A stretch of DNA of 64,000 bases. It comes from Flavisolibacter amylovorans. Its GTDB lineage: Bacteria > Bacteroidota > Bacteroidia > Chitinophagales > Chitinophagaceae. A program made the position numbers and the translations under genes. The notes beneath the pieces were generated by a model, which saw only the letters and a program-made list of their open reading frames with translations, ran no database searches and had not been told where the DNA came from. The stretch lies in assembly GCF_039541815.1 (NCBI RefSeq), contig NZ_BAABGY010000005.1, forward strand, positions 124,001 to 188,000. Direction: 5' to 3'. Of the stretch, positions 19,101-25,727 are shown piece by piece (the first letter of the stretch is position 1; each line of letters opens with the position of its first letter).

Positions 19101-22100
19101 AACACGGCGGTGCAGCTGCAGGATTCCTCCTGCGCGGGCGCTACGGTAACGGTGAAGATCATCGAGACGGGCCAGACGATCAGCAGCTACACCAACTCCC
19201 TGGGTCAGTACGGCGTAACCTTCAGCGCGCCGGCCACCCCGGGCACCTATCATGTTTCTGTAACGATCACCGACTATACGCTCGAGGGGGACACCACCAC
19301 CCAGTTCAGTACGTTCTTCGTGCCCTGTGTTGCGCCCGACCTCGTATCGGATGTGAACCTGAGCCCGGGTACCGTAACGCCGCAATTCCCGGCCTTCAAC
19401 ACCCGCTACATCGTGGTGGGCGACCAGCTGACGGGCACCGCCGTGGTCGCGAACAATGGAAATACGGCTTCGGCTCCCTCCGTGCTGCACCTCAACCTTC
19501 CCGACGGCACACCGGTGCCGGGTCCGTTCAACATACCGGCGCTGAGCCCGAACGCTGCCCAGCCCGTATCCTTGCCGGCCATGCAGTTCAACACGGTTGG
19601 CACCACCTATATCCAGACAGAGGCCGATCATACGAACAGCAATGCGGAGAACTGCAGCGGCTACGGCGAATCGAACAATACCGACGCACAGACCATCGTG
19701 GTGCTGCCGGCGCAGCCGGATATCGCAGCCGAGAATGCCCAGTATGCCTACATCAACACCAACAATTGCTCGCCCTTCCCGTCGGCTTCCTATATCGTGC
19801 GCAACCTGGGCGGCATGCCGACCGGTTCGTTCCAGGCCAAGCTCACCGTACGCCAGGGCGCAACGGTGGTAGCCGAGCTGTTCCAGACCGTGTCCAACAT
19901 CGACCCGCTGTGGAGCCGGAGCATCTCCTTCCCGTATGTGCATAGCGGCGCTACCGGCCTGTATACGCTGACACTCGACTGCGACCTGCCGCATGCCGTT
20001 GCCGAATACAACGAGGGCAACAACAGCACCGCCTTCCAGGTGAACGTCGTGTCCTGCACCGCCGACCTCACGGTGTATGGCTGCGGCAACCTCAACGTAG
20101 ACCCGGTGGATCCGCAGTCGCCAGGAACGATCAGCATCACGGCGCAGCTCGTGAACAGCGGCCAGGTGCCGGTATCCGGCCCGATCGTGGTACGCTTCAA
20201 CGTGGCCGGCACACTTTACCACACAACCTGGAACGGCACCCTGAGCCCGGGCAACTCGGTTCCGGTGACGATCTCCGCCGCTACGCCTGCGCACGGTGAC
20301 AATACGCTCATAGTGACGGTTGATGCGGGCGCTGCGCTTGCGGAATCGAACGAGCACAACAACACGGCGACCGAAAAGCTCTGCACGGAATTCAGCCTCA
20401 CAAACACGAGCTGCGGCCTCGGCCAATACATGTCGCATGCGGCTCCGATCAACAACGCGGTGCCGATCCGGATGGGCCTGGTCAACTCAGGCCTGTACAA
20501 GGCCAGCAGCGCCGACGTCCGGTTCGAGCTGAGCGGACCCGGCATCAGCGGCTGGCTGCACCTCGGCACCGCCAGCACGGCCATCGGCTCCAACTGCGGC
20601 TGCCCGGTAGGAGTGGGTCTGCCCAATCCGTATGTATTTACGCAGACCGGCCAGTACGTCCTGCGGGTGATCGCGGATCCGGGCGGCGAATACACCGAAT
20701 GCAACGAAGGCAACAACGTGCTGCTGCATACGATCAACGTGTACCAGCCGAAGCCCGACTACCTCACCCGCTCCGAGTTCATTGCACCTTCCAAGCTCAA
20801 CCCGGATGTGGACGAGCCGATCTCGATCGACATCTCGTACCGGAACCAGGGCGTAAGCGGGTTCGATTCGTTCTGGGTACTTGCGAAAGTGAACAATGAC
20901 GCCCTCGATTCCGTTCGGGTGCCGGGCATGGCTGCCGGAACGCTCAACACGGTGCATATGGCCCGGACCTGGTCGTCGTCGCTCCGCGGCGTGCACGTGA
21001 TCCGCGCGATCGTAGACAAGCACCAGGAAGTGGACGAGAACGACGAGCTCAATAACGAAGCTACCCGCGCCATCGTGGTGGGCCATGCCCCGAACCTGCT
21101 GTTTCAGACCTTCGAAGTCAACAACACGGCGCCCGCGGCAGGCACCGACCTCACGCTGCACGCGGTGATAAAGAATGCGGGCGCCTCCGATTGCGTGGCT
21201 TCGCTGCAGTTCTTCTACCTCGACAACAACCAGCAGGAGGTGCTTATCACGCAACGCTCCATCACCGTGGATTCTGCAGACACGCTCGACGTGGTGGCCA
21301 ACTGGCGCGTCACCGATGCCAACACGCGCATCATCGCCCGCATCGTCAATGGCAACCCGCTCGAATACAACCTCGATGATAATGAAGACACCGTTGCCAT
21401 CGGCTCCATGAGCATTTCGGCAACAGCATCGCCGGCCAGCTGCGGCAACGTAGCCGATGGCGTGGCACGCGTACACATCGACGGAGGCGTAGCCCCGTAC
21501 CAGCGCATGTGGAGCAACGGCAGCACCGGCGACAGTATCGTCGTAGGGCCCGGCGTGTATTCCGTGACCGTGGTGGACCAGGAAGGCACGGTGCGCACCG
21601 CCAGCATCCAGGTAACTACTGGAGTGGCCTGTAACACGATCACTACCTTCATTGAAGGCGGTGACTTCTGTGCCGGCAGCGGCATTGCCGTGGAGTACGA
21701 AGTAACCGGCACCTTCGGCGCGGGCAACCAATTCATCGCACAGCTCTCCGACTCGTCCGGCTCCTTCGCCAACCCGGTCGCAATCGGTTCGGCCAACGGA
21801 ACGGGCAACGGCCAGATCAATGCCGCCATCCCGGCGGGTACGCTACCCGGCACTAACTACCGCATCCGCGTAGTGAGCACGTCGCCGGCCACTACGGGCG
21901 CCGACAACGGCTACAGCTTTGCGATCAACACCGCGGTTTCCGCCACCATTGCCTACAACGGCGCCCCCTTCTGCACCGGCAGCGGCAGCATCGCGGTAAC
22001 GCGTACGGGAACGAGTGGCGGCACCTACAGTGCTCCTGCCGGTCTTTCCATCAACGCCTCCACCGGCGCCATCAACCCGGGCAGCTCACAGCCAGGTAGC

Positions 22101-24575
22101 TATACGGTTACGTACACCGTAGCGGCCTCCGGCAGTTGCCCGGCATTCAGCACGAGCACACAGGTAACGCTCAGCGCGCCGCCGTCGGCCGGCATCGCCT
22201 ATAGCGGCTCCCCCTATTGCGCCAGCGGTACGGCTGCCGTTTCGGTCACCGGCGCCACCGGCGGCACCTTCTCGTCCACCGCGGGGCTCAGCCTCGATGC
22301 GGGCAGCGGTGCCATCAACCTGGGTACCTCGCAACCGGGCGCCTACGTGGTGACCTATACGTTGGCGGCAAGCGGACAATGCCCGCAGGTGCAGGCCACC
22401 GCCCCGGTCATCATCAACCCGGTGCCCGACGTGCAGCCAGTGAGCAGCCAGACAGTACGGAACGGCGCCCTTACGGGTGCGGTGAGCTTCTCGGGTTCCG
22501 TGGCCGGCACTGCCTACAACTGGACCAACAGCCAGCCTACGATCGGCCTCGCCGCTTCGGGATCGGGTAACATTGCGTCCTTCGCTGCCGTGAACAATGG
22601 CGCCACGCCGGTAACGGCGACGTTCTCGGTGACGCCTGCATACACTGCCCACGGCGGAACCTGCACCGGTACCCCGCAGGCCTTCACGATCACCGTTAAT
22701 CCGTTTACGCCGGCAACGATCGCTTATGCCGGTTCGCCCTACTGCGCCCGCGGTGTGGCCGCGCCGGTGATCGGCGGGGTGAGTGGCGGCACGTTCTCGG
22801 CTGCCGCCGGCCTCTCCATCGATCCGGCCAACGGCGTGATCGACCTGGCCGGCTCCACGCCCGGTACTTATACGGTGAGCTACGCGTACACGAGCTATGG
22901 CTACCATGAGGTCGCCACGGAAACGGTTACGGTGCTTCCGCTCCCGTCGGTGAATGCCGTCTCCAACGAAGTGGTGTGCGCGGGCACAACGATCGGCACG
23001 ACCGTCTTCTCCGGCACCGGTGCCTCGTATACCTGGACCAACGACAACAGCGCCATTGGCCTCGCCGCAACCGGAACGGGCAACATTCCGGCCTTCACGG
23101 CGCAGAATGGGACCACGGGAAGCCTGGTGGCCAACCTCACGGTAACGGCGGTCACAGGTGCATGCACCTCCAAGCCAATGACCTTCCGCATCACCGTGAA
23201 GCCAACACCGACAGTGAGCATGCCTTCGGGACAGGTGGTCTGCGCGGGCACGGCTACAACGGCAGTGGCGCTTACCGGTAGCCTCGGTGCCGCCGCAACG
23301 TATACCTGGACCAACGACAACAATGCGACAGGTCTGCCGGCATCCGGTACGGGATCGGTGCCCTCCGTTACGGCGGTGAACAATACCGGGAGCACGCAGA
23401 CGTCCACCATCACGGTAACGCCGATCAGCGGGGGCTGCACGGGCGCTTCGGGAACCTTCGCCATCACGGTGCATCCGTCGGCAGGTACGATCGCGTATAC
23501 CGGGTCTCCTTATTGCGCCACGGGCTGGGCCTACGTCCAGCATTCCGGCTCTACCGGCGGCACCTTTACGGCAGCGCCGGGCGGCCTGGCGATCGACCCG
23601 GCTACGGGTGCTGCGAACCTCGCGCTTTCAAACCCCGGCACCTACACCGTCACGTACACCGTGGGCGCCGGCGGCGCGGGATGCAGCAACGTGGCCACTA
23701 CGCAGCTGGTACTCAACGGCGCCACCTCCGTGAACACGATCGGGGGCAAGGTCTTCTGCGCCGGCGTCACGACGTCCGCGATCCCGTTCACGGGCACGGC
23801 TGCTTCCTATTCCTGGTCGAACAACAACACGGCTATCGGCCTTGCCGCCTCCGGCACCGGAACGTCGTTGCCCTCGTTCGTGACGGTGAACAACGGCACC
23901 AGCAGCATCTCCGGCACGGTTACCGTGACCCCGCTCGGCAGTGCTGGCTGCCCCTCCGGGAAGCCCATCACCTTCCGCATCATCGTTCATCCGAAAGTGG
24001 TGGTCGCCGCCGTGCCGGTACAGGTATATTGCCGTGGCGTCAACACGGCTCCGGTGACGTTCACTTCGAACGTTCCAACCACCACCTTCTCCTGGAGCCG
24101 CACCCCGGCCGCCATCGGCCTCGCCAACTCCGGCACCGGCAACATCTCCTCGTTCCTGACGCAGAACGCAACAGCCTCCACGCTTATGTCCACGGTTACC
24201 GTGACCGGTATCGCCAACAAGTGCCCGGGGGCACCCGTTACCTTCCAGTTCCAGGTGGGTAATTGCGTGACGCAGAGCGGCGGTATGGGTGCTGGTGGTG
24301 AGGCGACGGCCCGCACGGCTTCGGCACTGCCCAACGTAGTGATCGGTCCTAACCCGACCGACCGGCGCGTGACGCTGTTCCTGGAAGGCAAGACGGCTGC
24401 TACCTACACGGTGCGCCTGCTTGATGGAAACGGGATGTCGCTCCAAAAGCCGGCGACCTTCACGGGCAACTCGTATACACTCGATCTTTCGGGCCTCGCG
24501 GCAGGCACCTACTTCGTGCAGCTCACCGACCCGAAGACGGGCGAAAGCCTCCAGCGCAAAGTGATCAAGTTCTAA
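13101..24575 (+). CDS. Giant (3824 aa) type IX-secreted multidomain adhesin-like protein
   Basis: A signal peptide (MMKRSLILLLTLLAACFSQA) and a C-terminal type A sorting domain (about 3740-3824: NVVIGPNPTDRRVTLFLEGK, AAGTYFVQLTD, ending RKVIKF) mark export by Sec and the type IX system to the cell surface. Order: a beta domain at 21-128; an arabinofuranosidase-B/LamG-like domain at about 155-430 (VRLYDQSGSGNDVVQ); three PA14-like/Ig units (about 443-1151); five more Ig-like repeats to about 1562; a PKD-like domain; a region of CARDB-like domains at about 1850-2760 (each with a NEGNN or DELDNQ motif); a SprB-like repeat (SPASCGNVADGVARVHIDGG); a second copy of the N-terminal domain at about 2850; then mixed Ig-like and PKD-like repeats. 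I see no complete catalytic centre. The likely role is adhesion, gliding or matrix building; this is inferred from architecture. No frameshift is evident across 11.5 kb. Confidence 0.92.
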   Translation: MMKRSLILLLTLLAACFSQAQTVETGTVYPAQLCAGTTVNVPFTATGTFDTANVFTAQLSSSSGSFASPVSIGALAGTASGVISATIPSGAAGNGFRIRVVASHPATTGTDNGGDLSVSLAPSINVSGATTVCPGASSVLVASGATAYSWSPAPLPVDAASGNARLAVGLRRLSSTYTGAVIRLRRSSDGAESDFGTSGADLDAAAISAWLAGANGFCVRLYDQSGSGNDVVQSNVANQPQLVLTGTSNNRPALVFNTSQYMRNTTNFTPPYTTTFMARQTGGARGRVLSSVSNNWLLGWWSSYRSMAHFDAWLHLGYQPGDNSRYVYSGNSNGTVAEFYENGTMLNANNGGLSGPNGIQLNGSGWYGEYADCEFYDVVVYNAVLAPSVRSSVESSMWQYYQSPNQFFVNLSANETKQYTVTGSTPGCAASSQTVTVSNSVPGNPAQFGDNEWKVYAWNAGHYYDNGASWRVSYSGFYTATGLNFNSQNDWGPGASPSSAPGYQGCAVNADYHSWSARRKGFPCGYYRISIPSHDEYAKVFINGVQVYYSCCSNTNVWTGYLNDTSTVEFSVTEGGGSSFGSLQFTIVPEISMTYPVLSRCNSEGPVSPTVVAPANSPAGRFTAAPAGLVIDSLTGAVDPVASAPGDYTVTYTVDLAGCGTHTVTATAPINIRYSQGDPAEFGINAWRVYAWNSGQYYDQGTSWNMSYSGFFIDSAVNHNSQNFWGASASPSSAAGYQGCPVRVDNHSWSAKRKGFPCGYYRITLPAHDDYAQVFVNGVLVYNTCCSSGNVWTGYLNDTSTVVFRVTEGGGSSYGSINFTIVPAATFSYPATTYCSSANPLTPTITEAPGGSNGYFYATPAGLSIDSTTGVVTPGSSQGGTYTIYYHRAFGSNCGPDTVRATTTMTITQTAGNPTVFGSNEWRVYGWNGGTSHNDGNSWNLNYAGYYIDTTLAFKTHARWPGHASPSAVSPYPGMPQTGWQGCGVNWDNHSWSAKRTGFPCGYYQIDITDHDDEAELWVNGERVWRHQGCCDSHGNVWRGYLNDTSRIEFRATEGGGGSNGGLNFTRIAPASISYPLSPYCNTGGTAPVTRTGDSTGTYSAPAGLSINASTGAVNLNASTPGTHVVTYTLPGINGCPPISVTTNIVISAAPSASISYSQPAFCTSGGTIQVTRDGSGGGVYSAAPSGLALDTATGAINLGSSTPGIYTVTYLIPATGDCASYTNTTQVTVSAPASASIAYPSTTFCTNQDSVTVQLTGTPGGNFYHYAGYSLNAQTGTLYPAQSYASSHYIYYEVSTPGCPMYTTYTYVQIITAPTATIAYSNSPYYVGGGVVSVSQTGTSGGTYSATPNGLGINTTTGAVNLNISSVGTYVVSYTLPSGACPGTVATDTVEILATASAQISYNGNPFCSNLGIVTVLQTGINGGTYSALPAGLSLNATTGDINVGTSTPGTYTITYYVPAAPGRNEVTATTNITITAVPQATIAYGGSPYCTNAGIVNVTHTGTTGGTYTSAPAGLTLHSGNGSISTSASTPGTYTVTYTVPASGGCPQFSTSAQVTISGPGATLDAVAGQTVCNGASTSPVVFTGGAAGTTYTWTNNAPSIGLAASGTGDIPSFTAINSGSGSIVASIVVTPVSPDPNACPGQSRTFSITVMGTPAASIQGGDGTLCGGHATTLTASPAGAQYLWSTGATTQSIPVSASGIYTVTVTGANGCSATASKTVTFSANNAPTLSYSGATSFTSAVVSPASGTPTTLYRFEVRYTDADGDLPQSNTIKLLLDYQGNGSYTDGNDRLYYLSAKDPSDNNVTDGKDYYFVTDALPASANWHTRIEATDMQGCSAAFGPFAGPVVLPRVDITIFANDITFSVAHPDTSSQQTVYATIHNNSGRDATNFTVRLLNQNDPTTTYPDITVPFLSGSNGAIQVSWNITTPSNPSWCPMQVIIDQGNALDESNELDNQAIRPFINGEFNLPGDIAITAAPAPASVHVNNSVSIHGKAWYRNTAVQLQDSSCAGATVTVKIIETGQTISSYTNSLGQYGVTFSAPATPGTYHVSVTITDYTLEGDTTTQFSTFFVPCVAPDLVSDVNLSPGTVTPQFPAFNTRYIVVGDQLTGTAVVANNGNTASAPSVLHLNLPDGTPVPGPFNIPALSPNAAQPVSLPAMQFNTVGTTYIQTEADHTNSNAENCSGYGESNNTDAQTIVVLPAQPDIAAENAQYAYINTNNCSPFPSASYIVRNLGGMPTGSFQAKLTVRQGATVVAELFQTVSNIDPLWSRSISFPYVHSGATGLYTLTLDCDLPHAVAEYNEGNNSTAFQVNVVSCTADLTVYGCGNLNVDPVDPQSPGTISITAQLVNSGQVPVSGPIVVRFNVAGTLYHTTWNGTLSPGNSVPVTISAATPAHGDNTLIVTVDAGAALAESNEHNNTATEKLCTEFSLTNTSCGLGQYMSHAAPINNAVPIRMGLVNSGLYKASSADVRFELSGPGISGWLHLGTASTAIGSNCGCPVGVGLPNPYVFTQTGQYVLRVIADPGGEYTECNEGNNVLLHTINVYQPKPDYLTRSEFIAPSKLNPDVDEPISIDISYRNQGVSGFDSFWVLAKVNNDALDSVRVPGMAAGTLNTVHMARTWSSSLRGVHVIRAIVDKHQEVDENDELNNEATRAIVVGHAPNLLFQTFEVNNTAPAAGTDLTLHAVIKNAGASDCVASLQFFYLDNNQQEVLITQRSITVDSADTLDVVANWRVTDANTRIIARIVNGNPLEYNLDDNEDTVAIGSMSISATASPASCGNVADGVARVHIDGGVAPYQRMWSNGSTGDSIVVGPGVYSVTVVDQEGTVRTASIQVTTGVACNTITTFIEGGDFCAGSGIAVEYEVTGTFGAGNQFIAQLSDSSGSFANPVAIGSANGTGNGQINAAIPAGTLPGTNYRIRVVSTSPATTGADNGYSFAINTAVSATIAYNGAPFCTGSGSIAVTRTGTSGGTYSAPAGLSINASTGAINPGSSQPGSYTVTYTVAASGSCPAFSTSTQVTLSAPPSAGIAYSGSPYCASGTAAVSVTGATGGTFSSTAGLSLDAGSGAINLGTSQPGAYVVTYTLAASGQCPQVQATAPVIINPVPDVQPVSSQTVRNGALTGAVSFSGSVAGTAYNWTNSQPTIGLAASGSGNIASFAAVNNGATPVTATFSVTPAYTAHGGTCTGTPQAFTITVNPFTPATIAYAGSPYCARGVAAPVIGGVSGGTFSAAAGLSIDPANGVIDLAGSTPGTYTVSYAYTSYGYHEVATETVTVLPLPSVNAVSNEVVCAGTTIGTTVFSGTGASYTWTNDNSAIGLAATGTGNIPAFTAQNGTTGSLVANLTVTAVTGACTSKPMTFRITVKPTPTVSMPSGQVVCAGTATTAVALTGSLGAAATYTWTNDNNATGLPASGTGSVPSVTAVNNTGSTQTSTITVTPISGGCTGASGTFAITVHPSAGTIAYTGSPYCATGWAYVQHSGSTGGTFTAAPGGLAIDPATGAANLALSNPGTYTVTYTVGAGGAGCSNVATTQLVLNGATSVNTIGGKVFCAGVTTSAIPFTGTAASYSWSNNNTAIGLAASGTGTSLPSFVTVNNGTSSISGTVTVTPLGSAGCPSGKPITFRIIVHPKVVVAAVPVQVYCRGVNTAPVTFTSNVPTTTFSWSRTPAAIGLANSGTGNISSFLTQNATASTLMSTVTVTGIANKCPGAPVTFQFQVGNCVTQSGGMGAGGEATARTASALPNVVIGPNPTDRRVTLFLEGKTAATYTVRLLDGNGMSLQKPATFTGNSYTLDLSGLAAGTYFVQLTDPKTGESLQRKVIKF
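14427..16554 (+). repeat. Three tandem ~705-bp PA14-like plus Ig-like units inside the giant gene
   Basis: The units begin at about 14427, 15130 and 15835. Each encodes a PA14-like module (EWKVYAWNAGHYYDNG, AWRVYAWNSGQYYDQG and EWRVYGWNGGTSHNDG in turn) with a conserved Cys-Cys pair (YSCCSN, NTCCSS, GCCDSH) and GYLNDTS. A roughly 80-residue Ig-like module follows each one. Confidence 0.9.
16312..17785 (+). repeat. Six contiguous ~243-bp Ig-like repeats inside the giant gene
   Basis: The starts are near 16312, 16555, 16798, 17038, 17284 and 17530; the first is the Ig half of the third PA14 unit. Each copy follows the pattern ATIAY-x-GSPYC near its start, TGGTYSA-x-PAGLS-x-N-x-TTG in the middle and PGTYTVTY near the end. 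The repeats are diverged at DNA level, so they are old rather than a recent expansion. Confidence 0.9.
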
Positions 24576-24598
24576 AGGCCGATACTTTTTGAAACGTC

Positions 24599-24628
24599 AA
24601 GGCCGCCCCACCCGGGGCGGCCTTTTAT
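24599..24628 (+). terminator. Terminator after the giant gene
   Basis: AAGGCCGCCCC pairs with GGGGCGGCCTT around ACC, followed by TTATA. It lies 24 bp after the stop codon. Confidence 0.85.
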
Positions 24629-24674
24629 ATGCGTAAATAGGGCGGGCGTACTATTTTAGTGAAAACGTTTACCT

Positions 24675-25640
24675 ATGCGTTTCCTCTTTTGCGGGGCCTT
24701 TCTATCGATGTTCCTGATCCAGGCCTGTGCGCAGGCCGACCGGCGCGCCAGCGATGCCGCCGCACAGCGCTTGCTGCGCCAGTATAACGCCGGGGCCTAC
24801 GACAGTATCTTCCTCTCTTTTGCTCCCGAAATGCAGCAGGCATTGCCGAAGCCTGCCACGGCGGATTTCTTTGGCGGCCTCAGGAAAGATGCGGGTAAGA
24901 TCACCGCACAGCAGTTCGTACGCATACAGGGTGCTGCCGCGATCTACCGCAGCACCTACGAGCGCGGCGCCTTCCTCACGGAGCTTGTGCTCGCCCGCGA
25001 CGGACGTATCGCCGGCCTGCTGATCAAGCCCGACACCGAGGCGCCGCTGCCGGTGCTGCCCAAAGCGCGCACGCTCATGACCTTTCCGCTTTCGGGTGAG
25101 TGGTTCGTGTTTTGGGGCGGCGACACCCGCGAACAAAACTACCATGTGGTGGCACCGGCGCAGCAAGGTGCCTTCGACTTCGTGATGCGGGGCCCCGACC
25201 GGCGCAGCTTCCGAACAAACGGTGCCCGTAACGAGGACTTCTATGCCTTTGGCCAGCCCCTGCTCGCGCCCTGCGACGGGGAAGTGGTACTGGCTACCGA
25301 TGGTATTGCCGACAATGTGCCGGGGGTGATGAACGCGCAGACGCCCCTTGGCAATGCCGTGGTCATTCGCTCCGACGCGGGCGAGTACGTCGTGTTGGCC
25401 CACTTCCGGCGCGGCACGGTGGCGGTGAAACGCGGACAGCGGGTGAAAGCGGGCATGCGGCTGGGCGCGGTCGGCAACTCGGGCAACTCCTCGGAGCCAC
25501 ATCTGCACCTGCACCTGCAGGATAAGCCCGACCCGCAGACGGCGCGCGGGATCAAGTGTTACTTCCGGATGCTGCAGGTGAACGGCGCTGCGCGTACCGA
25601 CTACTCGCCCGTGCGTGGCGATCGGATTCGCAGGGAATGA
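24675..25640 (+). CDS. M23-family peptidase domain lipoprotein with DUF3887-like N-terminus
   Basis: This 321-aa exported protein has a lipoprotein-type signal (MRFLFCGAFLSMFLIQAC, candidate lipid Cys18). An N-terminal alpha+beta domain at about 25-115 resembles DUF3887 (RLLRQYNAGAYDSIFLSFAP). A C-terminal LytM/M23 fold covers about 150-310. The second zinc motif is present as EPHLHLHLQD. The first motif, normally HxGxD, reads QGAFDF here with a nearby upstream His (YHVVAPAQQ), so one ligand is displaced or missing. The protein may be a degenerate or regulatory LytM factor rather than an active peptidoglycan endopeptidase. It is convergent with the propeller-protein gene. Confidence 0.85.
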   Translation: MRFLFCGAFLSMFLIQACAQADRRASDAAAQRLLRQYNAGAYDSIFLSFAPEMQQALPKPATADFFGGLRKDAGKITAQQFVRIQGAAAIYRSTYERGAFLTELVLARDGRIAGLLIKPDTEAPLPVLPKARTLMTFPLSGEWFVFWGGDTREQNYHVVAPAQQGAFDFVMRGPDRRSFRTNGARNEDFYAFGQPLLAPCDGEVVLATDGIADNVPGVMNAQTPLGNAVVIRSDAGEYVVLAHFRRGTVAVKRGQRVKAGMRLGAVGNSGNSSEPHLHLHLQDKPDPQTARGIKCYFRMLQVNGAARTDYSPVRGDRIRRE

Positions 25641-25663
25641 TCCGCGCAACCGTATACATACAA

Positions 25664-25691
25664 AGCGCCGGTCCTGCAAAGGACCGGCGCT
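25664..25691. terminator. Hairpin between convergent M23 and propeller genes
   Basis: AGCGCCGGTCCT pairs with AGGACCGGCGCT around a GCAA tetraloop-like centre, but the flanking T run is poor (TGCTATTTTC). It is likely a transcript end for one or both genes. Confidence 0.7.
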
Positions 25692-25727
25692 GCTATTTTC
25701 AATTGATGTATCGGAGGGGTCAGCCTG

